From contig CM076191.1 of assembly GCA_038277395.1 (NCBI GenBank), positions 173,398,552-173,462,551 of the forward strand: a stretch of 64,000 nucleotides of DNA, given 5' to 3'. This document shows, in pieces, positions 19,375 to 31,676 of the stretch. Source of the DNA: Dryocosmus kuriphilus (Eukaryota > Arthropoda > Insecta > Hymenoptera > Cynipidae). The position numbers and the translations under genes are program-made. Below the pieces are notes generated by a model, which saw nothing but the letters and a program-made list of their open reading frames with translations, had not been told where the DNA came from and ran no database searches. How positions within the stretch are numbered: position 1 is the first letter of the stretch; the number at the start of each line of letters is the position of its first letter.

Positions 19375-20238
19375 TTCGAGAAGTAAATTCCAATACATAA
19401 CCTTAATAGTAATAAGGAATGTATTCTGATTTACGCTACAGAGAAAAGTGATTGCATTTCTTGAGCACAATCCAAAAAATGGTTGTTTTTCAATATCTGA
19501 TTATTTTGAGATTTTGGAGCCTAGATTTTGAGTTTTGATTCAGGAACTGTTAGTCGTACGGAATTTTACAAGAGAGAAAAGCGATTGCATTTCTTGAACA
19601 CAGCTCATGAACATTGTTGTTTTTCAATATCTGATTATTTTGAGATTTTAAATTATTGCATCATCTTGCGTAACGTGATGAAACTTGTCGAGCTTCTATT
19701 GTGCAATATTGAGAATCCCCCTTTTCCCTTCCGGTCCTTCTCACACCCATAATTCCATTAAAATAATGGGTTCAGTGATAGAGAGAGGGGGAAAACTCAT
19801 TTGAACCTCAATGATGACGTCATCGCCCATTGAATTTATGCTCCTATATTTTAGTATACAATCCGATGGAGAATGAGAGAGAGGGAGAGAGAGAGAGAGA
19901 ATTTTCGAGAAGTAAATTCCAATACATAACCTTAATAGTAATAAGGAATGCGGCGTTCACGCAAAGCTTATAGTGGTACTATATATGGTAAATACCTGCC
20001 CCAATATTCTTACTCTAACGATACAGGGTAATACCCACTGTCGATAACGGACATTGGCGCCATCTATCGGCGATAAAAAGAATTTTGTTGTTGTGGAACC
20101 CTACCTTACCGACTCAGGGTAACACCGACTGTCGATAACTTAGCACGGCCATGTACCACTGAGGGAGTAGTGGCGCCATCTGTCAGTGACAGCGCGAAGC
20201 TTGTCGGGTTGAGGCCGGAGTAACGTAGTATAACTACT
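19370..20238. repeat. Right terminal inverted repeat of Maverick 1
   Basis: Inverted relative to 3921-5170, ending in TAACTACT at 20238. It holds two 133-bp units (19440-19650), one ~150-bp unit, GA microsatellites (19318-19372, 19870-19902) and the GGCGCCATCTRTCRG blocks. Similarity to 58850-59970 of Maverick 2 is in direct orientation. Confidence 0.85.
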
Positions 20239-20244
20239 CATGTC
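20239..20244. repeat. Target-site duplication of Maverick 1, right copy
   Basis: CATGTC directly follows the CT terminus. The left copy is CGTGTC (3915-3920), one mismatch. Confidence 0.8.
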
Positions 20245-22593
20245 CCGCCCAGCTTAATTTGCGCGCTTTCATTACTCTGTTAATATTTACAGACCCGTAG
20301 AGAGCATGCAGCTAATCATTATGCAGTTTTCTCCATTCACCAGTCTCTTCGTCCCTTTTGGGGCCCTAGATTTTTCTAAGTACTTTATTTTCGTATATTC
20401 TAAACCTGTTCTCCTCTCCTCTCGTCAGCGCCCACGTTTCGCCGCCATACATGACGACCAGCATTATTATCGTTTTGTAAATTCTTACTTTGATGTTTCT
20501 TGATAACGAACGCGATTTTAGTAATGTACTAGTTGCATAGTAGCACCCATTGCCAGCGTGCAGCCGCCTGTTGCCTTCCGCTTTAATGTTATTGTCGCTA
20601 GTTATAATAGTCTCGAGGTATTTAAACTCATCAACTCTTTCACATTTCATATTTCCAGCCATTAGATCCCCCTCTTCATTGCTTTGTTCTGATCTGTCGA
20701 CGATCAAATAATTTTTCTTCGATTCGCTAATTTCTAAACCTATTTCCTTGGCTTTTGTGATCAAGATTTCTGCATCTTTAGCTACCGTTTCTTTATCATC
20801 TCTGAGTGAGTCCAGATCATCCGCATATCCCAGAATTTGTATTATCCCATTGAGGGTAGCACCGGGCGAATTCGTTTTTACTTGTCTGACCACGTATTCT
20901 AATAATAAGTAGAAAAGGATGCACGAAAGCGCATCGCCCTGTTTCAGGCCATCGCGGATCAAAAACTCTTCAGATAAACTTCCGTTTATGAGTATCCTAT
21001 CCCTACTGCCGCTTAAGCAAACTTCGATAAGTCTAACCAGTTTCCTTGGTATACCCAAGAACTCCAGAATCCAGTACATTCGTGCGCGTATAATAGAGTC
21101 GTAAGCTTTTTTGAAGTCGATAAATAGCTGATGTATTGCTTCATTAAATTCCCATTTCTTTTCTAACAGTTGTCTAATTGTAAACATTTGATCGCTTGTA
21201 GACCGGTTTCGGCGCAATCCACGCTGGTAATCCCCAATGAATTCCTCAGCAAAAGGCGTCAGTCTACTTAAGATTACATTGGACAGGATCTTATAGCACG
21301 AAAGCACAAGTGAAATTCCCCGACAATTGTTACAGTTCGTTTTATCGCCTTTCTTAAAACTGGGTACAATAATAGAGTTATTCCATTACTCCGGTATGCG
21401 TTCTGTCTTCCAGATTGCGCATATTAATTTACAAGTTTACCTTGTGAGGCGAGGGCCCCCATTTTTTATCAGTTCTGACGGTAGGTCGTCAATGCCCGCG
21501 GCTTTGTTATTTTTCAATTTCTTTATGGCCATTTCTATTTTTTTATCAGTAGGTTCATCAATTAGTAGATCAGCAGTGTAGATTTCACCGCGATTAACTT
21601 CAACGGGAGCTTTATGTAAGTTCAATAGCTTATCGAAATAGTTTTTCCATAAATTTAGTCTCCCTGTCGCATCAGCTACTATATTGCCATTTTCGTCCCT
21701 CATTACTTCCGTTCTACTGTTTGTACTTTTACTAATCTCGAGATACTTCTTATGTGTTTGATCGCACTTATTTTCTAAACTAATGTTTTTGGCCTTTGTT
21801 CGCTTTCGAAACCATAGTTTGCACTCGTACCACGGTTTGCTTTTGGTTACTTTCTTTAAACCTATAGTACTTTCTGCGGCTGTCTTTATCGCCTCTTTCA
21901 TATTGTCCCACAGGATTTCCGGGTCATCCTCACAATTATCGCTATAATCTCTCTGTTTTTGAATAGCATCGAAACCTATTAGAAATCTTTACTTGATAAT
22001 TCAATGTTTCTGTTGGTATTTTAAATTTGTCTTTATTGAACCGTACTGCTGGCTCTGGAGGGCTAGTGTACTTATTTAACGCTAGTCTAGATCTTAGTTT
22101 CACTATCAGGAGAAAGTGGTCTGAATTTAAATCCGCTCTCCTGTACGATCTTACATCGAGAATGTTTGTATGATGTCTTCTGTCAATTAAAACGTGATCA
22201 ATCTTATTGTGAGTGATACCATCTGGTGATGTCCTGGTGGCCTTATGTGTATTTTTATGCTTGAAATATGTGCTTTTGACAACGAGGTTCTTTGAAGCTT
22301 CAAGGTTTATTACTCTAGTCCTATTATCATTACTGACGTCATGCAAGCTTTCTGACCCTATTGTAGGCCTATACATCGGGTTTTTTCCCAATTTTCGCGT
22401 TGAAGTCTCCCAATACTATTTTTGCGTCAAATTTCGAGAACTTATCAGAAACTTGTTCGATTGTTTCGTAAAAAAGAAGATCTTTAGTACCTTCGTCTTT
22501 GTCCTCGGTAGGGCAGTACACGTTAATTAGCACCTGTTTGCAGAAATTACCCTTTAGTACAATATATGATAACCGGTAGTTAATGAATTGCAT
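20245..22593 (-). pseudogene. RTE-type LINE ORF2: endonuclease and reverse transcriptase
   Basis: The N-terminal part (21942-22593) is an APE-type endonuclease with VYCPTEDKDEG, the GDFNAKIG metal-binding block, NKIDHVLID and a SDH motif (LNSDHFLLIV). A linker at 21437-21901 is followed by the reverse transcriptase (20366-21307) with LFIDFKKAYDS, GLKQGDALSCILF, LGYADDLDSL near 20808-20835 and a thumb ending MYGGETWALTRGEENR. Frames change near 21920 and 21310-21430, where an in-frame stop lies before the RT. The first catalytic motif of the endonuclease is missing through 5' truncation. It encodes a dead LINE protein. Confidence 0.85.
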
Positions 22594-22709
22594 ATTGATA
22601 ACTTATTTATAGCACAGAAGAGGGCAAAATTACCTTGCACCTATCATAGTTCTAGGTAAATTTCTATTAAGTACAGGTACAGGATATATGGAAAATTGTA
22701 AGAAAATTA

Positions 22710-23549
22710 TCAGGTCCCCTGCGGGAAAAAATTACCTTTATAATGGGGTGAACGTCCTAGGGCGAATTCGGCAATTATTGTGTTCCGTACAAAGAAATTC
22801 TGGATGTAGTCTTGTTGCTTATAGGCACAGATAATGCCAGATGTGCAAGATAGTTGTCGATCCACCCTCATTATAGAAACGATCCTTAGATAGGGTTTAA
22901 GCTGCAAAGATAACCTAGGGCTGCTCAGAAAAATCCTGTAACCCGTAAAGTCAGATTTCGAATGCACTGTTGCTACGTACAGGCACAAGAATGACAGTGC
23001 ATGGGCTATAAAATTGACAACCCACCCGCGTTGCAAAAATTATCCTTAGAGTAGGTTTAAGCTGCAAAATGAACAACCTTCCCTAAAAGCAGTTTTTGCC
23101 ACATGGATGGGTCGGAAATTTTACGGTATATCCGCTCCTAATTTTACGGGTTACAGGATTTTTCTGAGCAGTCCTCGGTTGTTCTTCCAGTTTCGACCGT
23201 CTCTAAGGGTTGTTTTTGCAAAGTGGATTGGTTGGAATTTTTATAATGTTTCCACTCTCGTTTTTTTTTGTATCTGCACATAGAAAAAATACATCCAAAA
23301 TCTAATTTCACGGGTTACAGGAGTTATCTGAGCGGTCCAAGGTTATCTTTGCCGCTTCAACCCAATCTAAGGGTAGTTTCTGCAATGAGGGTGGATCTAC
23401 AACTATCTTGCAAATTGACTGTCATCATCTATGCCTATACACAACAAGACTGCATCCAACATTTCATTTAGCGGAACATAAAAATTCTCAAACTCACCCT
23501 AGGACGTTCACTCTATTATAAGGGTAGTTTTTTCCTGCAGGTAACCTGA
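22710..23549. mobile_element. MITE with long inverted repeats, TA target
   Basis: Ends are TCAGGTCCCCTGCGGG (left) and CCTGCAGGTAACCTGA (right), flanked by TA at 22708-22709 and 23550-23551. The arms are inverted over more than 170 bp, including CTTTATAATGGGGTGAACGT and ATCCACCCTCATT. Further internal inverted segments contain GGGTTACAGGATTTTTCTGA. There is no coding capacity; it is a TA-targeting non-autonomous element. Confidence 0.8.
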
Positions 23550-23560
23550 TATACTTTTTA

Positions 23561-24838
23561 CATTCTCATCTCAATGAGAAGGCATTAGTTTTATGTGAAA
23601 AATGAATTTTGCGGATTTCATGAAATCTCGACGTTTCATGACCCCCTGAATCCGAAAAAACGGTTTTTACAACGGTGTCTGTCCGTCGTCGTTTTCTTCG
23701 TCGTCATCGTCGTTCGTCGTCGTCGTCGTCCTCGTTGTTGTCGTTGTCGGCGTCTGTTCCCACGATAACTTTCGAAGGACTGATTGGATTGGATTGTGCT
23801 TTGGTACACTTCTTTAAGGGGTAAAAGGAAAGGACGAGTTCGTTAACCAGACACTTTTGACCAACGGTTATGGTTTTATCCATAAAAAACGCTTTTCACA
23901 AAATCGAAACATCCATTTTCCGGCTAAACTATGGGAGATGCAAAAAAAATATAAGAAAGTAAAATTGTTCATCTGAAAAAAGTCTACAAATTTTGTCTTA
24001 ACCGTTTTTCGATAAAATAAACGGTTTTTGTTTTAATCAAGAAAACGCTCTTAAAGTTAAAAAACTGTGGTTTCCCGCCAAAATATTCAAGATACAAAAA
24101 ATGGTAAAGAACAAAGTTGTTCAATTCAAAAAGGTCTACAAATTTTTTTTAAATCATTTTTTGATAAAATGCATGGTTTTTGTTTTAATCGATAAAAAGT
24201 TATTAAAAATAAAAAATTTCAAATTTCCCGCCAAACTATGCAAGATATGAAAAAATGATAATAAACAAAGTTGTTAACTCAAAAAGATCTACAAATTTGC
24301 TCTCTATCATTTTTTTGAGCAGACGCGTATTTTTTGAGTTATTCGTGAAATATGTTATGAAATATAAAGAAAACCACTTTTCAGCAAAACTATGCAAGAT
24401 ATGAGAAAACATCAATAAGCAGAAATGTTCACCTTGGAAAGAGCTACAAAATTTATTTATAAGACTCATCATTTTACTTCTAAGAATCGATATCCTGTAT
24501 TGTGAAAATTTGGAAAATCACAAAAAAACTTTACTAATCTACAATGTGTTTTAAAAAAATGTAATTATCGAGCGCGAAGCACGAGTGTCATGATGAGAAT
24601 GTATTCCTTAAGGGCGGCAGAGTCTTGAGTAAAATAATTTCTTTTGTAATTTTTAATTTAAAGGTTTATACGCTCCATAAACACCGAGCGTGTAGCGCGA
24701 GGTGAATAATCTATCGAGCGCGAAGCGCGAGTGCCAACAGACGCGCGCCGTAGGCGCGCTCCTACTTCGCGCGAAGCACGTGATGAGAATGTGCCCGCGA
24801 AGCGGGCAGATTTTTTAAAGAAAATGTCCATATTCTTT
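23561..24838. repeat. Interspersed repeat family R1, copy A
   Basis: Begins CATTCTCATC, then a GTC/CGT trinucleotide array (23690-23760). Four degenerate ~130-bp units with AAGATACAAAAAATGGTAAA and GTTCAATTCAAAAAGGTCTA themes follow, then GCGCGAAGCACGAGTGTCAT. It ends TGATGAGAATGTGCCCGCGA. Copies B (28751-30020) and C (35521-35740 plus 38390-38780) share this order. Short inverted CATTCTCATC/GATGAGAATG ends suggest a non-autonomous DNA element, but the class is unknown. Confidence 0.75.
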
Positions 24839-25357
24839 GTGCCTGCACATAATAGAGATTCTCCCAGAACTCTGACACGTAGAAAATAATTCTGCCTTCT
24901 TCTGTGCTATAAATGCAAAGAAAAAAATATTTCATTAAACTTTAGAGAACTAGTTCGGATATGTAGCGTATATGAAGGGTAGTTTAATAAAAGTTTAAAC
25001 CGTCCTGGTCGCACGATATGGTGAACTATAGTATGGAATTTATAGGATAGTTGTAGCAAATCTAAAACGAGAAACAATATACAATCTACTGGAACAGCTT
25101 TTACATTTTAGAGAACAGTTCTCCGAAATAGAGATCAATTTTTCGACGAAAGCTTTTTTTTGCATTATTATATATTATACTTCATATTCATGGTCGCATA
25201 TTCAAGCGAACAGTACTTTATTATTTCACGCAATCGCTTAAACGCCATTACTTAATCGCTGAGGGTTCGAACCCTACTTCTACCTACTAACGTAATTATA
25301 ACGCCTAACGTCTAAAGCCTCTCGGCTATTCTCTCTTGGAACACGGGGTCGTCCACC
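24839..25357. other. AT-rich region, no gene seen
   Basis: No supported ORF. GGGTTCGAACCCTA at about 25263 is a perfect tRNA-type B box, but no cloverleaf or A box at the proper distance is visible. It is probably a SINE or tRNA relic. Confidence 0.4.
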
Positions 25358-26081
25358 CAGTGGCGGATTTATCTTCCGAGGGGCCCGGGGCTAAATCGAG
25401 CCGGGGCACACTTAAGGGCAGAGAAAAACCTCAAATAAGAAAAAAAAAAAAAAAAAATTGATTTCGTGAATTTTATTAACAACGCAAGATATATATTGAT
25501 AATTAACATAAAATAATTAAATATATTTTTTCCTTATAATTGCAACAAATAATGGTAGAATACCAGAATCGTCAAAACGTAATTCTCACGATGTATCATT
25601 TTCAGTCATTTTTAGATCCTCGGTGCGCATGCGCCATAGCATGAAAAGTACCCAAGCGCCACCTGATTGTGTTTTTAGAAACTAAAAAATGAATCGTGAA
25701 TCCTTCTTTTGGTTTTCCGCGAGTCAATACATGTGTTGACTTGACCGCCTTGCAAGCGGCGAGATTCTTCAAGGTTATTATCTTCGCAGAATCCATTATT
25801 ATATTATAAATAACTTATATATATATACACGAAATACGAGTTGACCAGGATCCAATTTTGAAACATATATTTCAAAATTGAAATTCAAGGTTTTTTACTT
25901 ACAACTTCAAAATTTAAAATAAAATACTATTGCAGAAATTTTTGAAAAATGGACTCAGTCATTTCACAAGTACAAATTTTCAGTATCATAATTCAATTTT
26001 TTTCTTGGAGCTCGGGTAGCCCGAAGCTTTGCGAGGCCCGGGACTTAAGTCCCGATAAGCCCCTACCTAAATCCGCCACTG
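25358..26081. mobile_element. hAT-type MITE
   Basis: Terminal inverted repeats CAGTGGCGGATTTA and TAAATCCGCCACTG are extended by GAGGGGCCCGGGGC versus GAGGCCCGGGACTT. An 8-bp target duplication CGTCCACC/CGTTCACC (one mismatch) flanks it. Both are hAT hallmarks. Internal sequence is AT-rich with a poly-A run at 25440 and no transposase. Confidence 0.88.
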
Positions 26082-26089
26082 CGTTCACC

Positions 26090-27947
26090 CAATAAGAACT
26101 TGCCTGTGTCGGCCCGAGAAGTTAGTTTACAAATATGTAATGAAAATGACTCGCTGCTAGAGGTCCCCTTCTTAACGTTAATTCTATTTTTAAAAAGCCG
26201 TGAAATATATTATCTCTAAAAAGCCACTTTAAAAACATTCGGCTTTTTAAACAGAGTGGATGTAATTATACAAGATAAAGAGAAAAATTTGTGATGTAAA
26301 AAAAAAATATTTTCGCACTCGTTTGTGTACCTTCATCAATTGGCTTCTTTCGTACTCGACTGGTGTGTGGTTATTGTCTTGGTGAAGAGAATGAGTTCTG
26401 CGACCTTGGGATTACATCCTACACTCCTTCGGCACAACGGACACACAAGGAGAGGAGAAGTTGAGGAGAAAGGGGGATAAAACGAGAGAGAAGTTGCATT
26501 CCCATATTTATATTTTTTAAGCATTATTACTTATTCTCTTATTAGAATTCTAATATATATAATTTATTGGTACTGAAGAGGACCCCTGTCCGAGATCGAA
26601 ACGTTTGCCATAATTTGAAGAAAGATTCTAGGTATAATTTTACTAAATGTAGATCCTAATTGCGAAAAGAAATGATCTTTTAAACAATTAATAATTAATT
26701 GGGTTGATCAAAAAACGATATCTTTCCATAAAATAGTAAAGATGTCCTGAAACAACAATCGTAAAAAAACTCTCGGTTAAAAGGTACTACTAGTAGGGCC
26801 ATATGAAAAATGTGTGAGTTCCGTTTCATCGTCAAATTATCGGTTTTAGACATTTTAATCATTTCTGGGTTTCAAAATTTCCATTTTTAATCATTAAATT
26901 ATTTTTCTATGAAATAAAATATTTTCCTTAGAAAATTGGACAAAATCTTTGCATAAAATACATTATCTAATAAAAAAGATGTATACTTTAGAAGTCTTTA
27001 AGTTTTACAGTCTATAAGTATAATAATTAATATAGCATATAACTTTCTAAATTGTGATGTCTAAAAATGTATGTTGGAAAAATGTTTACAATCTCAAAGT
27101 TTGAAAATTTTGTTAATATTTGAAGAAATTGATCAAGAAACAAGAACACTATGTAACAGAAGGAATTTTACATTAATAAAATATTAATTTGTGCAATAGG
27201 TATTATTTATACCTTTTTTTTTACTTTATATTTTATACTTTGTACTTTATTTATAATTTATGGACTATATAACTTTTTAAATGTTGATGTGCCAGATTTA
27301 TACATTATAGAAGTATTCATTTTTACAGTGCGTTTTTAATAATTTATGCCTTATATAACTCTTAAAATTTTGACATTTAAAAATATAAGTTAAGGAATAC
27401 TTACAACCTCATTATTTAGAATATTTTATTCGAAGGAAACTGGTGCATAATAAGGTAATTAGGATGCTGAAAAAGTTACGTTATTTATAACTTTTGCATA
27501 ACTTACTTACTTTTTTAGACAAGAAACTTGTAAGGTAATTTATTCACTATTTTAAAATAACGTTCAAATTTAGATTTATATTTATTTTTTCTTTACATTA
27601 TTTTTTTTACAAAAAATATTATAAAATTTCTAAAGACGCGCCATTATAAGACAAAATGAAATAAATATTAGGATGCATGAAAAAACAACAATATTGTTGC
27701 AACTCTATCGGTCAATTTATTGAGAGTTTACTACTCTCCTGATCAGGGACAATGTATTATGATGAATAAAATTTAAAAACTATCTATATAATGCCAGCAG
27801 AGATATTGTAAAAATTATATATATTATAATTTACAAAAACAGTCGCGAATCCGGGGCGCGATGGGAGCGAGAAATATATCTGACGCCAAACTGGCGGTCT
27901 GACGTATGTGCAGTAACGACTGCACACAGAAATAGTGTATTGTATAA
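26090..27947. other. AT-rich intergenic region with a Penelope-like end motif
   Basis: No supported gene. At 26574-26613, ACTGAAGAGGACCCC followed by GTCCGAGATCGAAACGTT resembles the decayed hammerhead-type motif found at the ends of Penelope-like elements (CTGA...stem...GAAAC). Short palindromic AT runs fill the rest. Confidence 0.4.
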
Positions 27948-28750
27948 CTAGGGGGAATTGTTTTCGCTTTTACGGCGAGGGAAATGTTTTCAGCACGAGC
28001 CGGAGTAGAGTTCTGAAAACATTCGCAAGCCGTAGAATTGAAAATATTTCCCCCGAGTCACACACGTTACTTTTTTGACTACCCCATGATTTCGACTCTT
28101 TCATGTCTGTAAAATGGGCCCACAATATCGTTTTCCGAAACTGTGGTGTATAGAAATATGCTAAAAAATATTTGAATTAACGCGTGTGGACAGCAGTTCC
28201 AACGACTGCCGCGCGATGGCAACACTATCCGTTAACGTTGTACCCGCTGTACTATCTTTGTTACAGACTTTGACCTTGGAGAAACAAGGTGACTTGAAAG
28301 TACATTCTACTCACACCACTCGAAAAACGTGATTGTGATCCCCCTCTACAGGTATCAGAAAGAGCCGAAATCATGGGGGTGTTATCAAAAATATTTTCGA
28401 GAACTCTTCTCGAGAGTTTATATTGCACTGGTTCACAAACACTCAATACTTTCAATTTAATTTCTATGAATTTTTTTTATCCACGACTCTTGCAATAATT
28501 TCAGAAAGTTCAATGAACTACTTTTTTCTACCTGCGTGAAAGCAGGTGTGTACTCCATCTATAAGAGTGGCTTCCACGAATTTTTACGACAATATATCGT
28601 TACCTTAAGCTTTAATTTGACATCTTTTCAAAGTATTTAGCGCTTAGTATTCTTTTGGCATAAATATTCGATAATGGCCAAAAACACGATTTTTAAGGGG
28701 TTTCACCCCTATTTCTGTCCTCAGAAGCAAAGTTTCGCATGGGAACATTT
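27948..28750. repeat. Repeat R2, copy 1 (part of a large duplication)
   Basis: Begins ACTAGGGGGAATTGTTTTCG, contains GAAATGTTTTCAGCACGAGC, a TTGACTACCCCATGATTTCG segment and TTGAATTAACGCG, and ends at TTTCGCATGGGAACA. A diverged copy at 43811-45420 has the same order, with a Merlin-derived MITE inserted. No coding capacity is evident. Confidence 0.75.
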
Positions 28751-30020
28751 TTACATTCTCATCAGAGAAGGTATTAGATTTATGTAAAATTTGATTTTCG
28801 CGGATTTCATGAAATCTCCACGTTTTGAGACCTCCTGAATCCGAAAAAACGGTTTTTACGACTGTGTCTGTCTGTCTGTTGTCGTCGCCGTTGACGTCGT
28901 TGCCGTCGTCGTCGTTGTCGTCGTCGTCGTTGTCGTCGACGTCGTCGTCGTCGTTGGAGTCTGTTCCTACGATAACCTTCGAAGGACTAATCGGATTAGA
29001 GTGCGCTTTGGTACACTTCTTTAAAGGGGCAAAAGAAAGGACGAGTTCGTTAACCAGCGGTTTTTGACCAACGGTTATGGTTTTATCCATCAAAAGCGAT
29101 TTTCACAAAATCAAAAAATCCATTTTCCGGCTGAACTATGAGAGATACAAAAAAAATGTTTGGAAGTAAAATTGTTCACCTTAAAAAAATCTACAAATTT
29201 TCTCTTAACCGTTTTTGGATAAAATGAACGGTTTTTGTTTTAATCAAGAAAACGTTACTAAAATTAAAAAACTGGTTTCTCGCCAAGCTATTCAAGATAC
29301 AAAAAATGGTAAAGAACAAAATTGTTCAATTTAAAAAGATCTACAAATTTTGTTTTAACTATTTTTTGATAAAATGCACGATTTTTGTTTTAACCGAGAA
29401 AACGTTATTAAAAATCAAAAATTTCAAATTTCCCACCAAACTATGCAAGACACGGAAAAATAATAGTATACAAAGTTGTTCGCCTCAAAAAGATCTACAA
29501 ATTTGCTCTATACCATTTTTTTGAGCAGATGCGTAGTTTTTGAGTTATACGTGAAATATGTTATGAAATATAAAGAAAACTACTTTTCAGCAAAACTGTG
29601 CAAGATATGAGAAAATATTAACAAGCAGAATTGTTCACCTTGGAAAGAGCTACAAAATTGATTTATAAGACTCATCGTTTTACTTTTAAAAATCGAAATC
29701 CTCTATTGTGAAAATTTGGAAAATTACTAAAAAACTTTACCAATCTACAATGTGTTTTAAAAAAAATGTAATTATCGAGCGCGAAGCGCGAGTGTCATCA
29801 TGAGAATGTATTCCTTAAGGGCGATAGAGCCTTAAGTAAAATAATTTCTTTTGTAATTTTTAATTTAAAGGTTTATGCGATCCATAAACACCGAGCGCGT
29901 ATGTCGTTTTCATTTATATTCTAATAGGTGAATAATCTATCGAGCACGAAGCGCGAGTGCCAACAATAGCGCGCCTTAGGCGCGCGATGAGAATGTGCCC
30001 GCGAAGCGGGCAGATTTTTT
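28751..30020. repeat. Interspersed repeat R1, copy B
   Basis: Same order as copy A: CATTCTCATCAGAGAAGG, GTC trinucleotide array (28862-28960), ~130-bp units, GCGCGAAGCGCGAGTGTCAT, ending GATGAGAATGTGCCCGCGAA. The ORFs at 28644-29093 and 28825-29067 are translations of the GAC/GTC array, not genes. Confidence 0.75.
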
Positions 30021-30192
30021 TAAGTAAAATTAGGCTTAAAAATATATCTTAAGAGCTTTAATTAATTATCTAACATAAATAAATTAAATTTTCTTTCTAT
30101 CATTTTTTTGATAAACAATCTTAATTCTTATTATAAATTATAAATTGCCGGAAGACAAAAATGAAAATATAACATATAATAACAATAATATT

Positions 30193-30223
<31 letters not shown>

Positions 30224-30365
30224 AGATAATAATAATAATATTTGTCATGGTTTCCAATATCACTTGGATAAACATAAAATATTCATTTCTTTTAGTAAAA
30301 TTCACAGATATTGATCTAATCACTCTCATTCGCAGGCATGATCAGAATTCATGATCAGATTGCCC
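30021..30365. other. Border region with an exon-2 scrap of the secreted family
   Basis: 30108-30165 (TAAACAATCTTAATTCTTAT onward) matches the 3' flank of the intact secreted gene (50833-50890). After a TA microsatellite (30193-30225), 30240-30284 reads TTTGTCATGGTTTCCAATAT and the next 25 bases of exon 2 of copy 1 with one mismatch. These are relics of another family member lying upstream of copy 1. Confidence 0.7.
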
Positions 30366-30804
30366 TCTTATAAGAGGGGAAAAAAGGTTTCCATGCGAAA
30401 TTACAGTCACTACCCGAACATAAGAAAGGCAAAAATTGTTACATATTGTAATCAACTAACACGCTTTTAATTCGAGTTAAGAAATGTGTAAAACTGAAAT
30501 AAAATATCGTCTTGAAAAATACTTTGCATTCATTGGAAATATTTTATTTCTGGTGCACTCAGTCAATAATAAAAGTACATAGAATTTTTTGCAAAATTAG
30601 AAAATCGATTGTTTCATCGTTAACAGTTTGTGAAATTTCATAGGTGAGTTATGTTTATTTCTAGGTATTATTTGAATCAACAGTTACTTTCGTTTGGCAT
30701 TGATGTCACGAAATAAAGTTTAGAAAGCCGTGACAGAGATAACGTTGAATACACATATACTTTTAGTATATGCACTTATCGCAAATCAGATCTGTTTTAC
30801 GCGA

Positions 30805-30889
30805 TAAATAGTATATAAACTAAAACATCATGTAAAATATTCCTCTGTTCGCTTAGTTCTCTGCACATCAGTGAATCTTTTTTAAAAAA
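30805..30889 (+). promoter_or_regulatory. Putative promoter of secreted gene copy 1
   Basis: TAGTATATAAAC near 30807 is a TATA box. CACATCAGTGAATCT near 30865 holds a TCAGT initiator. The segment 30360-30890 is similar to 49160-49629 upstream of copy 2, including CTGCACATCAGT. Function is inferred. Confidence 0.5.
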
Positions 30890-31676
30890 ATGAAGTTCCT
30901 CATTAGTACTATTTTCCTTACCTTTGTGCTTTCGGTTAATTCTTATATTCTATCGGTATGTGTAAAAATATTATTTATGTATAATTTTAATTTAATTTTT
31001 AATTTTGGTATATTTACTTCGCATTCGAATTTTTTAAAATTGTAAATGTATTTTCTAATAATTTACAAAAAACATTGCCAAGAATTTTAATGACCGGACT
31101 TGCAAAAAACAGTGGATGAATTGATTCCAGAAGTAATAATTTTAATAGAAAAAGGTTTTTAATTCAACAAAGTTATTGAATTAATTTTTAAATAATGATT
31201 GAACGCAATCGATCAAACATATTCGGAAACTAATGTTTTAATTTCTATATTTATAAGCCGACAGACAATTGCTTTCGGGCATATCCAATTATTTTGCATG
31301 CGTTTTCTTATTTATTCATTCCAATTTTTATTTTATGCAATATACTTCATTTTTATAAACTTCTTCTTACAGTCCCAAATTCAGATGTAGCAGAATGGCT
31401 CGCTCATCTTACATCAGGTACTCCTATTTGTCATGGTTTCCAATATTACTTGGATAAACATAAAAACTGGCAGCCAATATGGAAGGAACGTATTAATAGT
31501 TTAGGAGTGGAAGTAGGTGGTTTTATTGTTGGAGCAGTGGATTATGATCAACTTCTTCCACTAGTAGATAAACATAAACAACCATATATACATCGCATAA
31601 GTGACGGTACTAATTTTTTACTGCCCACGGAGGAAGCTAAAAAAATCCCGTATCACGTCGAAAATATTAATATTTG

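Larger units (their letters stand above)
3921..20238. mobile_element. Maverick/Polinton element 1 (complete, 16.3 kb)
   Basis: It begins AGTAGTTATGCTATGTTACT and ends with the inverted counterpart TAACGTAGTATAACTACT. This matches the AG...CT termini of Polintons. The long terminal inverted repeats carry internal tandem repeats. Gene content is diagnostic: protein-primed family B polymerase, chromodomain integrase, A32-like packaging ATPase, adenovirus-type protease, PLA2/minor virion protein, penton-like protein and major capsid protein. The 6-bp target duplication is present. Most genes carry stops, frameshifts or deletions, so this copy cannot work alone. Confidence 0.93.
3646..22600 (-). 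mobile_element. RTE-type LINE, 5'-truncated, split by Maverick 1
   Basis: Minus-strand LINE in two parts. The 5' part (endonuclease and RT) is at 20239-22600 and the 3' part is at 3646-3920. The left end is an AAT/ATT microsatellite (about 3650-3685), as is usual for RTE tails. The reading frame is continuous across the insertion when one copy of the 6-bp target site is counted. The right flank ends in KLSWAG and the left flank resumes with HVARMGHE. The 5' end is truncated within the endonuclease domain near 22600. Confidence 0.85.

Noticed and set aside
18529..20238. Possible bracovirus or other polydnavirus segment
   Set aside because: Long inverted repeats, AG/CT ends, 6-bp duplication and the Polinton gene set explain the element fully. 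No polydnavirus gene families or excision motifs were seen.
23690..23760. Possible CRISPR-like or regularly spaced array
   Set aside because: A simple GTC/CGT trinucleotide repeat without spacers; CRISPR arrays are not expected in an animal genome.
25255..25285. Possible tRNA gene around GGGTTCGAACCCTA
   Set aside because: The B box is perfect but no A box, acceptor stem or anticodon arm can be placed upstream.
25602..25796. 64-codon minus-strand ORF inside the hAT MITE
   Set aside because: No BED finger, dimerisation or DDE pattern of hAT transposases. Length is within chance for the element.
28644..29093. ORF of 149 codons with a long Asp run
   Set aside because: It is the antisense translation of the GTC trinucleotide array in repeat R1. 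The equivalent region in the other copy does not keep the frame.
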